From: Nanobdellota archaeon
Lineage (GTDB): Archaea > Nanobdellota > Nanobdellia > Woesearchaeales > WJIZ01
DNA length: 34,649 nt
Direction of reading: 5' to 3'
Assembly: GCA_023140175.1 (NCBI GenBank)
Contig: JAGLMD010000090.1
Span: forward strand, 1-34,649
The position numbers and the translations under genes are program-made. Shown here piece by piece: positions 18,593 through 28,829 of this stretch (positions within the stretch are counted from its first letter, which is position 1; every line of letters starts with the position of its first letter). The notes under the pieces are model-generated. The model was not told the DNA's origin and ran no database searches. It saw only the letters and a list, made by a program, of their open reading frames with translations.

Positions 18593-19555
18593 CTAAATCT
18601 TTATCTTTTCCTTAGCAAGAACAAGTTCCATAGACTTAATTGCTACTTCCATCTGTTTATTGTCTGGTTCTTTTGTTGTTATGTACTGGAGCATGATCCC
18701 AGGAAGAGAGATTAGTTTTACTATGGGGTTTCTAGAGTATTTGCCAGATAGCTTAAGGAGCTCGTATGCTATTGAGGCAATTGGAAAAACAAATATTATC
18801 CTAAGAGTAAATAGTATAATCTTCCTCATAATGAATGGAAGCGCGATAAAACCAGGAAATAATATGAGAATAATTGTGGGGATTAGGGCAAAGATGAATA
18901 TGCTTATGAATACCACCACAAATAAGAAGCTTGTGCCGCATCTAGGGTGTTTAGTAGAATATTTTTTTACATTTTTTACAGTTAGTTTTTTTCCTTCTTC
19001 ATAACAGTATACTGTTTTGTGCTCTGCGCCATGGTATTCAAAAACCCTTCTAAAATCCTTGGGAAGGGAAATGAGGTACATGTAAAGAAGTAAGATAGCT
19101 AATTTTATTATGCCATCAATTAAATTAAATAGCATTGGAGATGATTCTTCTTTTACGCCAGTAAGCATGCTAAGGATATAAGGCAGAGCAACAAAGAGAA
19201 AAATACCAAAGGCAAATGCTATAATCAAAGTGAAGACCATCTGAGTATTTGAAAGCTGCTCTTCTTCTTCTGAAACCTGGCTGGCAGACCATGTAAGTGT
19301 CTTTATTCCCAATACAAGCATTTCAATAAGATTTGCAATGCCCCTTATGAAAGGGAATTTAAGGAACTTTGGCTTTTTCTTTATTTTTTTTATTTGAGTA
19401 ACTATTTTTCCTTTCTCATTTCTTACAGAAGTTGCATAATAATTAGGAGAGCGCATCATCACCCCTTCAATCACTGCCTGGCCGCCTATTGTCGGTTTCA
19501 TTCTTAATTTGATTTTCTCTTGGTTTATTAAAGTTGCTATTTTATTAAAATTCAC
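18593..19555 (-). CDS. DUF1385 family (YqhQ-like) membrane protein
   Basis: GGQAVIEGVMMRSPNYYATSVRNEKGKI; EYHGAEHKTVYCYEEG; HPRCGTSFLF. The true start may be 19501 (MKPTIGGQ). Confidence 0.88.
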   Translation of the reverse strand: MNFNKIATLINQEKIKLRMKPTIGGQAVIEGVMMRSPNYYATSVRNEKGKIVTQIKKIKKKPKFLKFPFIRGIANLIEMLVLGIKTLTWSASQVSEEEEQLSNTQMVFTLIIAFAFGIFLFVALPYILSMLTGVKEESSPMLFNLIDGIIKLAILLLYMYLISLPKDFRRVFEYHGAEHKTVYCYEEGKKLTVKNVKKYSTKHPRCGTSFLFVVVFISIFIFALIPTIILILFPGFIALPFIMRKIILFTLRIIFVFPIASIAYELLKLSGKYSRNPIVKLISLPGIMLQYITTKEPDNKQMEVAIKSMELVLAKEKIKI

Positions 19556-19625
19556 TTTACATTCAGCCTACTCTTTTCTTGTTTTAGTTGATAAGATATT
19601 TAAAGAAAGGTTTATAATAATTTTT

Positions 19626-19940
19626 ATGGAGAAAGGATTTAGGTGCAAGAGATGCGGAGAATGCTGTAAGGCTTCGCCAAAATTAAGTGATGAAGATATA
19701 AGAAGAATTCTTAAACTAGGAATAAAAAAGGAATACTTTGTAGAGAATATAAATGGCAAGGATTATATGATGATTAAGGATAATGTGTGTGTGTTTTTAG
19801 GGAAAAAAGAAGGGATGTATTATTGCAAGATATATGGGGCAAGGCCTGAGATATGTAGGATGTATCCTAATGGCAATTTTGAGAATTGCCAGCCTGAGAA
19901 ATTTGCTTTTGATGAATATCTGAAGAGGAAGAATGGATAA
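19626..19940 (+). CDS. YkgJ family cysteine-cluster protein
   Basis: MEKGFRCKRCGECCKASP ... CVFLGKKEGMYYCKIYGARPEICRMYP; overlaps nth by 8 nt. Confidence 0.8.
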   Translation: MEKGFRCKRCGECCKASPKLSDEDIRRILKLGIKKEYFVENINGKDYMMIKDNVCVFLGKKEGMYYCKIYGARPEICRMYPNGNFENCQPEKFAFDEYLKRKNG

Positions 19941-20580
19941 ATCTTATAGAATTATCAGGGCTCTTGAGATTTTGAAGAAAGAGCAATCCAGAACTATGCT
20001 TGGGGATATGAGCAAGAGATATGATCCTTTCAGGATTCTTATATCTACAATACTTAGTGCAAGGTCAAAGGATGAGGTTACTTATCCTATTTGCGAGAAC
20101 CTATTTGAAAAATATCCTACTGCAGAGAAATTGGCTAAAGCAAGGAAAAAAGAAGTTATAAAGATAATAAAGCAGATTGGATTCTATAACCGGAAGGCAG
20201 GTTATATAATAGATACTGCAAAGGGGGTTATTTCTGAGTATAGGGGAAAGGTTCCTAGTACGATGGAAGAGCTTAAAACTTTTCCAGGAGTTGGAAATAA
20301 AGTGGCAGGATGTGTCATGGTTTATGCTCATGGCTTAGATGAAATACCGATAGATGTACATGTGGCAGTTGTTTCCCATAGGGTTGGGTTAACAAAGAAT
20401 AAAAATCCAGATAAGATCATGGAAGATTTGAAAAGGATAACCCCTAGGAAATATTGGATGCTGGTAAATGATTTATTTGTATGGCATGGTAAAGAAGCAT
20501 GTGATACAAGAAAGCCGAGATGCTGGAAATGTAAAATAATAAAGCTATGCTTATATAAGAATAAAAATTTAAAGAAATAA
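19933..20580 (+). CDS. nth: Endonuclease III-like HhH-GPD DNA glycosylase with FeS loop
   Basis: LISTILSARSKD, MEELKTFPGVGNKVAGCVMVYAHG, IPIDVHVAVVSHRVGL, FeS Cys loop CDTRKPRCWKCKIIKLC. Confidence 0.95.
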   Translation: MDKSYRIIRALEILKKEQSRTMLGDMSKRYDPFRILISTILSARSKDEVTYPICENLFEKYPTAEKLAKARKKEVIKIIKQIGFYNRKAGYIIDTAKGVISEYRGKVPSTMEELKTFPGVGNKVAGCVMVYAHGLDEIPIDVHVAVVSHRVGLTKNKNPDKIMEDLKRITPRKYWMLVNDLFVWHGKEACDTRKPRCWKCKIIKLCLYKNKNLKK

Positions 20581-20581
20581 T

Positions 20582-21649
20582 TTATGCTTTGTTTACATAA
20601 ACTGTCTGTGTTGGATATGCAAATTCTATTTTCTCTTTCTGGAAGCTTTCTGTCAGAGCAAGATTTATTGCCTGCTGAGTGTCCATATAATCATTATATT
20701 CTTTACTATTCAAATAATAAACAACTTCATAGTTCAGGCTGAAATCACCAAATTCCCGGAAATGGGCCCTGTCTAAATCTGCCAGCTTAATCTTATCAAC
20801 TATCCCTTTCATAATCTCAGGAATCTTTTTTAGTTTTTTTACTGGAGTATCGTATGTAACACCGAAGCTGAAAACAATCCTTCTTTTCTGCATCTTTTTG
20901 TAATTATTCACCCTGGTGGATGTGAGTTCTCTATTTGAAACGACAAGCTCCTGGCCCTGCAGGGTTGTAATTCTTGTTGACTTTATGCCAATCTTCTTTA
21001 CAACACCCATATCCTTGCCTATTATTATGAAATCGCCAAGCTCAAATGGCTTGTCAAGATGGATTGAGATGGAAGAAAAAAGGTCTGCTATAATGTTTTG
21101 CAGGGCAAAGGCGATTGCAATGCCGCCTACACCCAGGCCAGCAATCAATGTGGAGATATCATAACCAAGATTGGACAAAAGGAAAAGAATGGCCACTACC
21201 CATAAAGTAATACCCCCCAGCCTCCCCAGAAGCCTCACAGAGCCTTCATCAACTCCCTTTTCTTCTTTCTTCCTTTTCTGAATTAATTTGAGGGTACTAT
21301 ATTGAATAGCTTTCTGGAATCCATGTACTACATAGTAGGTAATTACTACCAGAATTACATAATACATTGCTTTATCAATTATATCGATTACATTTATGAA
21401 TTGAAGAGAAAAATAAAGAGAAAGGATTACATAAAAAGGCCAGTGGATACTGTCAATGAACCGGACTGCCAGATCATCTAATTCTGTTTTTGTTTTTTTG
21501 GCTAATTTACCCAGCTTTTTTATGCCAAAAAACTTAAAGATTCTTAAGATTAAAATAGATGCTAAGAAGATACCAAAAGCTATCAAATATTGATGAACAG
21601 AATTTCCTCCCCAGCTTAAGTTTAATAACTTATAGTAGTCGATTGCCAT
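20582..21649 (-). CDS. mscS: MscS family mechanosensitive channel
   Basis: GLGVGGIAIAFALQNIIADLFSSISIHLDKPFELGDFI; IGIKSTRITTLQGQELVVSNRELTST. Confidence 0.93.
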   Translation of the reverse strand: MAIDYYKLLNLSWGGNSVHQYLIAFGIFLASILILRIFKFFGIKKLGKLAKKTKTELDDLAVRFIDSIHWPFYVILSLYFSLQFINVIDIIDKAMYYVILVVITYYVVHGFQKAIQYSTLKLIQKRKKEEKGVDEGSVRLLGRLGGITLWVVAILFLLSNLGYDISTLIAGLGVGGIAIAFALQNIIADLFSSISIHLDKPFELGDFIIIGKDMGVVKKIGIKSTRITTLQGQELVVSNRELTSTRVNNYKKMQKRRIVFSFGVTYDTPVKKLKKIPEIMKGIVDKIKLADLDRAHFREFGDFSLNYEVVYYLNSKEYNDYMDTQQAINLALTESFQKEKIEFAYPTQTVYVNKA

Positions 21650-21689
21650 AGTCAGTTTAATGTATAAGGTCTATTTATATCTTTCTTTT

Positions 21690-22004
21690 TTATTTCTTGT
21701 GCTTCATTATCTGTGTATCTATCTTTTTTAATGCTCCAGAGATTGTTTTTTCAGCACCAAAATCCTGCTGCTCTGCATGAAATCTTCCGTGGTCGGAATC
21801 GAGATTCATTTTACAATAATAAGCTGGCCTGCCTCTTGATGTTTCTTTATGTATGTGGCAGTCAAGATTAATATGAATCTCATTGAAATCGGATTTATGC
21901 TTCTGTTCAAATCTTTCAAGCTTTTCATTAATTATTTGCAGTTCCTCTTCATTAACCCTAGAAAAATCACCTTTAAAGTTTATTTTGCTCTCCATATTAT
22001 GCAC
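21690..22004 (-). CDS. Ribosome-associated HPF/RaiA-like protein
   Basis: Short protein with HPF-like layout ('IINEKLERFEQKH...INLDCHIHKETSRGRPAYYCKMNLDSDHGRFHAEQQDFGAEKTISGALKKIDTQI'). Start may be internal (MESK). Confidence 0.5.
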   Translation of the reverse strand: MHNMESKINFKGDFSRVNEEELQIINEKLERFEQKHKSDFNEIHINLDCHIHKETSRGRPAYYCKMNLDSDHGRFHAEQQDFGAEKTISGALKKIDTQIMKHKK

Positions 22005-22046
22005 CTCATTGAATATGCTCTTTTTTTCTTTTTATAAATCTAATGG

Positions 22047-22667
22047 TTACCCTTCAATTAAGGGGACAAAGCGGACATCGCAGACATGTTTTTCAATTAG
22101 CCTATTTTTTGTCTTTTTTATTTTAAGGAGTTTTTGATAAAATTGGTTGCCTACTGGAATGACTAGGATTCCTTGTTCTTTTAGCTGGTCAATCAATGCT
22201 TTTGGAATCTCTTGTGCTGCTGCTGTAACTATGATAGCATCATAAGGAGCACCTTTTGCATATCCTTTTGTGCCGTCTCCTTTAATTTGTTTTATATTCT
22301 TATATTTCTTTAGGATATTCCTAGACCTTGATGATAATTTATCTATTCTTTCTATTGAGGTTACCTTTTTTGCGATTTTAGATAGGATTGCTGCCTGATA
22401 ACCTGAGCCTGTCCCTATTTCTAAGACAATCTTATCTTTGTTTAATTCCAATAATTCTGTCATCAATGCAACGATATATGGCTGGGAGATCGTCTGCCTA
22501 TTGCCTATGGACAAGGGGTAATCTGCATATGCTTCATCTAAAAGTTGTTTGGGAATGAATTCATGCCTTGGCACTTTTAGCATTGCTTCAAGAACTTTTT
22601 TGTCTTTTATATTGCGGGCCTTTATCTGGGTTTCAACCATCAATTCCCTTTCTTTTTCAAAAGCCAT
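22047..22667 (-). CDS. pcm: Protein-L-isoaspartate O-methyltransferase
   Basis: VPRHEFIP, ADYPLSIGNRQTISQPYIVALMTELL, VLEIGTGSGYQAAILSKIA, GDGTKGYAKGAPYDAIIVTAAAQEIP. Confidence 0.95.
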   Translation of the reverse strand: MAFEKERELMVETQIKARNIKDKKVLEAMLKVPRHEFIPKQLLDEAYADYPLSIGNRQTISQPYIVALMTELLELNKDKIVLEIGTGSGYQAAILSKIAKKVTSIERIDKLSSRSRNILKKYKNIKQIKGDGTKGYAKGAPYDAIIVTAAAQEIPKALIDQLKEQGILVIPVGNQFYQKLLKIKKTKNRLIEKHVCDVRFVPLIEG

Positions 22668-22668
22668 C

Positions 22669-23673
22669 TTAGTTATTCTGAATAATATTTATTTTCTCTC
22701 CACAAAATGGGCATTTATTTTCTTTTAGTGTTGTTTTTTCAATCTGATAACCATATCTGTCAATTAATTTAGCATTACATTTGGGGCAGAAGGTTGATTC
22801 AAAATCATTTCCCGGCAAGTTGCCGGCGTAGATATATTTTAAGCCTGATTTTTTTCCTATTTCTATTGCTTTCATAAGTGTTTTTTCAGGAGTTGCACCT
22901 AAATTATTCATCTTATACATGGGATGAAACCTTGAGACATGCCAGGGAATATTCTTATCTATTGATGCTATGAATTCTGAAATTTGAGTTAATTCTTTTT
23001 CTGAATCATTTTTTCCTGGAATTATTAATGTTGTAATTTCCAGGAATATTCCTAATTCATGATATAGTTTTATTGAGTCTAATACTGGCTTTAGTCTTGC
23101 ACATACGATATTTTTGTAGAATTCTTCACTGAAGGATTTTAGGTCAATGTTAGCAGCATCCAAGTAAGGTGAGATTTCTTTTAACGGCTCTGGGTTTATG
23201 AAGCCATTAGTCACAAATATGTTTTTTAATCCTTGTTTCTTTGCTAGTTTTGCAATATCAAAGGCATATTCATAGAAGATTGTAGGTTCTGTATATGTAT
23301 AGGCTATGGATTTACAATCGTTTTCTATTGCTGATTCAACTATTTCTTCTGGGGTTATATTTCTGCCATATATTCCATTTCCTGGCTGTGAGATATCAGA
23401 GTTCTGGCAAAATTGGCAGTGAAAGTTGCAGCCCATTGTTGCGATGCTGTAAGAGAATGTTCCCGGAAGAAAATGGAATAATGGCTTCTTTTCTATTGGA
23501 TCAACACCTGTTGAGATTGCTTTTCCGTAGACTAAAGAATATAGCTTGCCTTTTTGATTTTCCCTGACATGGCAGCTGCCTCTTTCATTTGGTTTTATTG
23601 TGCAGAGATGCGGACATAGCAAGCACTGTACCTGGTTATCTTTTAGTCTTTTGTAGAAGGAAGCTTCTTTCAT
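22669..23673 (-). CDS. amrS: AmmeMemoRadiSam system radical SAM enzyme
   Basis: CLLCPHLCTIKPNERGSCHVRENQKGKL, TMGCNFHCQFCQNSDISQPG, AYTYTEPTIFYEY, WHVSRFHPMYKM. Confidence 0.93.
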   Translation of the reverse strand: MKEASFYKRLKDNQVQCLLCPHLCTIKPNERGSCHVRENQKGKLYSLVYGKAISTGVDPIEKKPLFHFLPGTFSYSIATMGCNFHCQFCQNSDISQPGNGIYGRNITPEEIVESAIENDCKSIAYTYTEPTIFYEYAFDIAKLAKKQGLKNIFVTNGFINPEPLKEISPYLDAANIDLKSFSEEFYKNIVCARLKPVLDSIKLYHELGIFLEITTLIIPGKNDSEKELTQISEFIASIDKNIPWHVSRFHPMYKMNNLGATPEKTLMKAIEIGKKSGLKYIYAGNLPGNDFESTFCPKCNAKLIDRYGYQIEKTTLKENKCPFCGEKINIIQNN

Positions 23674-23741
23674 AGATATAGTTAAGACAATGAAATATTT
23701 AATGTTTTGGATTTAGAAAAAGAAAAAAAATAAAATAAAAA

Positions 23742-24797
23742 TTATGTGCATACACCGCTTACACATATTCCAGAGAGATTGCCTGCTGGGCAAGGATATG
23801 GGACATCATATTCATAGTCTCCAGAACAATAGAACTCTAAGAGAGTTGTACTATTCAGGCAATAATCTGTGTCCTCATAATATGTCTCGTTAAGATATCC
23901 TGAAACTGTTCCCTGGGTGTAGATTGACATACCATAATCAGTGTCACTGCATGAGTCTGGAATTCCATCGCATTCTCCGGCTGTGCATCCATAAGTGCAT
24001 TCTTCTACTAGTTCTGGGGTTGCACTGTAATCGCATGCTCCACCACTACAATAATAGTTATTATAGTCCTTATATACAGAGCTGTTCAGACAATAATTAG
24101 AGCCATAGCCATCAGAGTCATCACAATCCTGCTTGAATTCTGGTGTTACATTTGAATCACATTCTCCACTAGCACAGAAGTAATCTGTCAAATCTTGGTA
24201 TATATCATTTCCAATACAGTAACTTGATCCATAGCCATCAGTACCACAACTTTGTTGTGAACTTTGTTCATAATCTCCAGAGCAATAATACTCCAGGATA
24301 TTGCTTGAGTCTACACAATAGTCACCATCGCTGTACCATACGTCATTGTAGTATCCTGAAGCTGTGCCGAAAACAGATATTACATTGCCGCCATCTGTAT
24401 CACTACAGGAATCACAGTGCCCACAATCTGCTATACATGTGTCGCAGACTTCTCCTCCTTCACAGACACCATCTCCACAATCTGTTTCGTCATTATCTGT
24501 TGGTCCTGAACAACCATTGTCGTTGTAATCTATTGCACTATCTCCATCGTTGTCTGAGCCATCATCACATTCAACATTTGGGTCTGTTTCTGTGGTGTCT
24601 TGTCTACTTGTACATCCTGGATCTGCTGACATGCCATTACATCCTGCATAGTCACAGTATCCATCACCGTCATTGTCTATTTTGTCATTACATGCTTTTG
24701 CTGCCCTTGGATTTGGCTTGGCTATTGCCATGCTCAAAACTAATAACCCTACTATGAGTAAGGCACTTACTAATGCTAATTTTCCTTTTTTATCCAT
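23742..24797 (-). CDS. Secreted Cys/Asp-rich Ca-binding-like surface protein
   Basis: Signal peptide; 'CNDKIDNDGDGYCDYAGCNGMSADPGC' and 'CDDGSDNDGDSAIDYNDNGCSG' repeats; internal duplicated Cys/Tyr-rich units. Confidence 0.75.
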   Translation of the reverse strand: MDKKGKLALVSALLIVGLLVLSMAIAKPNPRAAKACNDKIDNDGDGYCDYAGCNGMSADPGCTSRQDTTETDPNVECDDGSDNDGDSAIDYNDNGCSGPTDNDETDCGDGVCEGGEVCDTCIADCGHCDSCSDTDGGNVISVFGTASGYYNDVWYSDGDYCVDSSNILEYYCSGDYEQSSQQSCGTDGYGSSYCIGNDIYQDLTDYFCASGECDSNVTPEFKQDCDDSDGYGSNYCLNSSVYKDYNNYYCSGGACDYSATPELVEECTYGCTAGECDGIPDSCSDTDYGMSIYTQGTVSGYLNETYYEDTDYCLNSTTLLEFYCSGDYEYDVPYPCPAGNLSGICVSGVCT

Positions 24798-24945
24798 TTT
24801 TTGCCCTCCATTAATTAATGTTTAATTGAACCCCATACATTCTATCATTTAACCTGTCTCAAAAAGCCCAACCCCATTATACAAAAAGATGCCCTATATA
24901 AATATATGTAATGATAGTTGGTGGTAAAAAAATCATATTTTGCAA

Positions 24946-26634
24946 TTATTTAAAATAAGCATTCAGGACATATTGCTGAACCATCCTATGTGTATTGAAG
25001 AAAGAGCCGTTAATTGCTATAGAATGCCTCATTATTTCAATCCAAGAATCCCTTTCATTATAGAATTTTGGAATAATAATATATTCAAGCTTTGAGTAAA
25101 GGTCTTCAACTTCTTCTTCATGTGTTGAGTGTTTTGAAGCAGACGGATGAGAGCCAATTGACCAGCCAGTAACATTCTCTATATGGCCTTCAAGCCACCA
25201 TCCATCCAGGATAGAGAAATGAGGTATGCCATTATGGGCTGCTTTCATACCTGATGTTCCGGATGCTTCCTTTGGCCTTAAAGGATTGTTAAGCCAGATA
25301 TCAACTCCAGAGACAAGGAACTTTGCTATATCTATATCATAATTCTCTATGTAGCAGACTTTTATTTTATGCTTGACAGAACGCATTGCTTCTATTATGC
25401 GCTTTATCACTTGTTTGCCTTCCCAGTCTTTTGGATGTGCTTTGCCTGCATAGATTATCTGCAAGCCTTTAGAATTCTCTGCTATTTTTAACAGCCGATC
25501 TATGTCAGAGAAAAGCATGTCTCCCCGCTTATAAGTGGCTGATCTTCGTGCAAAACCAATTGTGAATGTTTCTGAATCCATATCCAGCTTGTATTTTTTA
25601 TTTACGAATGAGACAAGCTTTTTCTTTGATTTCAGATGAGCTTTCCAAATCTCTTCTTTTGGAACTCCCAACACATATCTTAGATTAAAAGGGTCGCATT
25701 CCCAGCCAGGAAGATATTTATCAAATAATTTTCTGAATGGTTCAGCAGTCCAGAAGTACGAGTGAATGCCATTTGTTATAGATTCTATATGATAGCCAGG
25801 GAACATTGAACGAGAGACTTCGCCATGTTTCTTAGCTACGCCGTTCACGAATCTGCTAAATCTTAAACCCAGATAAGTCATATTAAGCTTGTTATTTATG
25901 AAAATGCCGCCCTTTATTTCTGGAGTTATGAAATCTCCGAGCATATTTTCAACAAGATGTTTTTCAAATTGATCGTGGCCTGCGGGCACCGGGGTATGAG
26001 TTGTGAATACACATTTTTCCCGTGCTTTTTGCATTTTGTTTTTAGATTCTCTTCTGCAAAGTTCAAGTGTAAGCAATGCAGAGTGGCCTTCATTCATATG
26101 GTATTTCTTCAGATTAGTGCAGCCAAGGCTTTCAAGCACCCTTACTCCCCCAATACCCAGAATAATCTCCTGTGCCAGCCTATAATGATCATCATTCCCA
26201 TACAAGTGGTGAGTAATTGTTTTATCATAATCAGAATTCTCTGGAAGGTCTGTATCAAGGAATATTATTGGATTTACTTTTCCGGTGATGCCGTTTAATC
26301 TATAGAGCCATGCTTTTATCTTCACATCCCTTCCTTCAATTTTTATACTGACCTTGTTCGGTAATGGATTTAGATAATTGTTTGGATTCCAATCTACATG
26401 CTCTTCAATCTGGTCTCCGTGCTCATTTATTATCTGCCTGAAATATCCTTTGTTATAAAGTAATGTGATTCCTATTACAGGCAATTCAAGGTCAGCAGCA
26501 CTCCTTAGAGTGTCTCCTGCCAATATGCCTAAGCCGCCGGAATATGTAGGAAGCTTAGAATCTATGCCTATCTCCATGCTGAAATATGCAACAAGAAGGT
26601 TATTGAAATCAATCTGAGACTCTGTTATTTTCAT
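24946..26634 (-). CDS. glgP: Alpha-glucan (glycogen/maltodextrin) phosphorylase
   Basis: VAYFSMEIGIDSKLPTYSGGLGILAGDTLRSAADL; HMNEGHSALLTLEL; FTTHTPVPAGHDQF; IGFARRSATYKRGDML; NPLRPKEASGTSGMKAAHNG. Confidence 0.95.
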   Translation of the reverse strand: MKITESQIDFNNLLVAYFSMEIGIDSKLPTYSGGLGILAGDTLRSAADLELPVIGITLLYNKGYFRQIINEHGDQIEEHVDWNPNNYLNPLPNKVSIKIEGRDVKIKAWLYRLNGITGKVNPIIFLDTDLPENSDYDKTITHHLYGNDDHYRLAQEIILGIGGVRVLESLGCTNLKKYHMNEGHSALLTLELCRRESKNKMQKAREKCVFTTHTPVPAGHDQFEKHLVENMLGDFITPEIKGGIFINNKLNMTYLGLRFSRFVNGVAKKHGEVSRSMFPGYHIESITNGIHSYFWTAEPFRKLFDKYLPGWECDPFNLRYVLGVPKEEIWKAHLKSKKKLVSFVNKKYKLDMDSETFTIGFARRSATYKRGDMLFSDIDRLLKIAENSKGLQIIYAGKAHPKDWEGKQVIKRIIEAMRSVKHKIKVCYIENYDIDIAKFLVSGVDIWLNNPLRPKEASGTSGMKAAHNGIPHFSILDGWWLEGHIENVTGWSIGSHPSASKHSTHEEEVEDLYSKLEYIIIPKFYNERDSWIEIMRHSIAINGSFFNTHRMVQQYVLNAYFK

Positions 26635-26667
26635 AACCCTTTTTTTGTTGAAGAAATATATAAATGT

Positions 26668-26877
26668 TTAGGTGCGATCGGATTTATAAAACCACAATTT
26701 TCTTGTTTCGGTTATTTTCCTTGAGCGTACCAAATTCAGGAACTCCATCTGTCTTAGATACTTTGAAACAGTTAGTTTATTTATCTTGAGGTTTCTTACA
26801 ATTTCAGAAATATTTACGCCTTTTCTTTTATGCTTTAAGTAATACAATATCTCCTTTTGATAATTTCTTCTTTTCAT
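26668..26877 (-). CDS. Small winged-helix transcriptional regulator
   Basis: HTH pattern 'VNISEIVRNLKINKLTVSKYLRQMEFLNLVRSRKI' plus basic wing. Confidence 0.65.
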   Translation of the reverse strand: MKRRNYQKEILYYLKHKRKGVNISEIVRNLKINKLTVSKYLRQMEFLNLVRSRKITETRKLWFYKSDRT

Positions 26878-26912
26878 GAACTATAGAAGCAAAACTAAAC
26901 TTTGCTTTTTTG

Positions 26913-27080
26913 TCAGCCTATTTTCTCATATATTCCCCTTGAATGTTCACAGGGCTGTTTATTCCAACTGCAGTTATTTATGCAACAACTTAGATGAACC
27001 ATCCCTTTTTTAAAGTCGCATAGGATAATACTCTCATTATTGTTTCCTAGTTCAGTGTTGCAATGTTTGCAGTTTGTCAT
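26913..27080 (-). CDS. 55-aa zinc-ribbon-like small protein
   Basis: MTNCKHCNTELGNNNESIILCDFKKGMVHLSCCINNCSWNKQPCEHSRGIYEKIG; CxxC plus further Cys/His ligands. Missed by the ORF track because it is under 60 aa. Confidence 0.7.
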   Translation of the reverse strand: MTNCKHCNTELGNNNESIILCDFKKGMVHLSCCINNCSWNKQPCEHSRGIYEKIG

Positions 27081-27154
27081 TTTGATTATGATATGAGCAG
27101 TTACAACCTATTTAAAGATATGGCAAATGTATGGCGAGAATAAGTAAAGTGTTG

Positions 27155-28783
27155 TTAGTAGTTAGAGATAAGTTCTCTTCCCTTGTTTGTTATGTAAACT
27201 TGTTTGACATTACCCTGCCTATTAGTCTGGATTAAACTTTTTAGCTGTAATTCCCTGAGCCAGCTTCTAGTAGTCATTCTTGAGAGAGCGAATTCTGTGC
27301 TGATAAGATTAAAGTTGACTATAGCATGTAAAGAGTTTTTATCTGAGATAAACCTCAGGATATCAATCTTTTTCTTGTCAAGGTGGATATCTTCTTTTTT
27401 TGGAGTTGGGAATAGATTAAATTCCTGTTTAAGGATTGATAGTTCACGTTTTTCAAAACTGCTTTCTATAATATGAATAATAACTATATTATTCGTGGAG
27501 CTAATCAAGTCATTTAATGTATAAAGAAATATCAATAAATCCCTAAAGCTATCCATCAATGAAATATACTCTAATCTATTTAGTAAAATGATTGACCTAT
27601 TGTTTTTATTTAGAAGGGCTTTTATTTCTTTAAGCAGGCTGTCTTTCTGAGAAATCTCCAAAATAGCTGCTTTATTAGAGAGCCTGCTTTTCAACCAGTT
27701 TAAATTTCCCCTGGACACGCATAAAAGAGAATATTTCTTATCAGCAAACTTGTTAAATACTTCAATGATTGCCTCAAAGGATTCATTATAGGAGATATAT
27801 GAATTTCCAGGCATTATTTGCTGATGTAATCTTCTTTGGCTGGAGATATCTCTTCCAATTAAGACTATGCCCTCAATATTGTTATCTTTGCCTTTAATAA
27901 TTGAGGTGTCAGATAAGAGCAAGATTGGATTTCCATCTTTGTCTTTTATTTCGTGTTCCAGAATTTCTGATTTTTTAGCTTTTAATGTTGATTTGATAAG
28001 ATCTATTAAAGAAGATATTTCTTCCGGGATTTCATTGCTATAGATATTTTTCGATAATATCTCTCTTTGTGAAAATCCTGTTTTTAATGCAATTGCATTG
28101 TTCCATGCTGTGATTATGCCACCTTTATTAATTGAGAAGATTAACTCTGTTGCACTATTGATGATATTATCCAGCTGGTCTCTTGATGATTTTAGTTCTT
28201 CTTCTGCTTTCCTGCGTACAAGAGCATTACCTATAATCTCAGCAGATATACGGAGGAGTGCTAGATCATCTTCACTCCATCTTCCTGATTCAAAAACATT
28301 ATCAAAGCCTATAAATCCTGCAAGTCTTGAGCCAGTATATAAAGGCAATACAAGAAGTGATTTAATATCCTGTGCTTCTAATATCTCCTTTTCTGCCTTT
28401 GCTTCTAGGGGAAGCTTTGAAACATCTTCTACATGAATAACTTCTCCGTTATTGAGTTTTTTCATCCACCATGGAACCATACTAGTAGGAAGATTCTGAA
28501 GATTATCTATTTGAGGGCTTACTCCTTCAGCACACCATTCATGTGTGTTGTCCATAGTTTTTTCATCTTCTTTGAAAAGAAATAGGTAAGCCCTGCATGC
28601 ACCATTCAATCTGCCTATTTCAGCAAGGGATATATTGATAGCACCATTAATATCAGAAACACAAACAAATCTGGATGAAATAGCTGCTATGGTTTTTTCA
28701 AATTCTAATTTTCGGTTGAGGGTTGTATCTACTTTAATTGGCTCTTGTAGGGAATTATCTTCAGTTGCATTCTTTTTTACCAT
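27155..28783 (-). CDS. GAF-PAS-DUF835-winged-helix one-component sensor/regulator
   Basis: GAF (AYLFLFKEDEKTMDNTHEWCAEGVSP...SLLVLPLYTGSRLAGFIGFDN), PAS (NSATELIFSINKGGIITAWNNA), DUF835-like (GNSYISYNESFEAIIEVFNKFADKKYSLLCVSR...NNRSIILLNRLEYI), C-terminal HTH. Confidence 0.82.
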   Translation of the reverse strand: MVKKNATEDNSLQEPIKVDTTLNRKLEFEKTIAAISSRFVCVSDINGAINISLAEIGRLNGACRAYLFLFKEDEKTMDNTHEWCAEGVSPQIDNLQNLPTSMVPWWMKKLNNGEVIHVEDVSKLPLEAKAEKEILEAQDIKSLLVLPLYTGSRLAGFIGFDNVFESGRWSEDDLALLRISAEIIGNALVRRKAEEELKSSRDQLDNIINSATELIFSINKGGIITAWNNAIALKTGFSQREILSKNIYSNEIPEEISSLIDLIKSTLKAKKSEILEHEIKDKDGNPILLLSDTSIIKGKDNNIEGIVLIGRDISSQRRLHQQIMPGNSYISYNESFEAIIEVFNKFADKKYSLLCVSRGNLNWLKSRLSNKAAILEISQKDSLLKEIKALLNKNNRSIILLNRLEYISLMDSFRDLLIFLYTLNDLISSTNNIVIIHIIESSFEKRELSILKQEFNLFPTPKKEDIHLDKKKIDILRFISDKNSLHAIVNFNLISTEFALSRMTTRSWLRELQLKSLIQTNRQGNVKQVYITNKGRELISNY

Positions 28784-28829
28784 TTCTACCCCCGCTATCC
28801 AAAATGCTTAGTATTATATTTAAATTTAC

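Noticed and set aside
24224-24757. Plus-strand 177-aa His/Leu-rich ORF
   Set aside because: Antisense to the Cys/Asp-rich secreted protein; composition is an artefact of the opposite strand.
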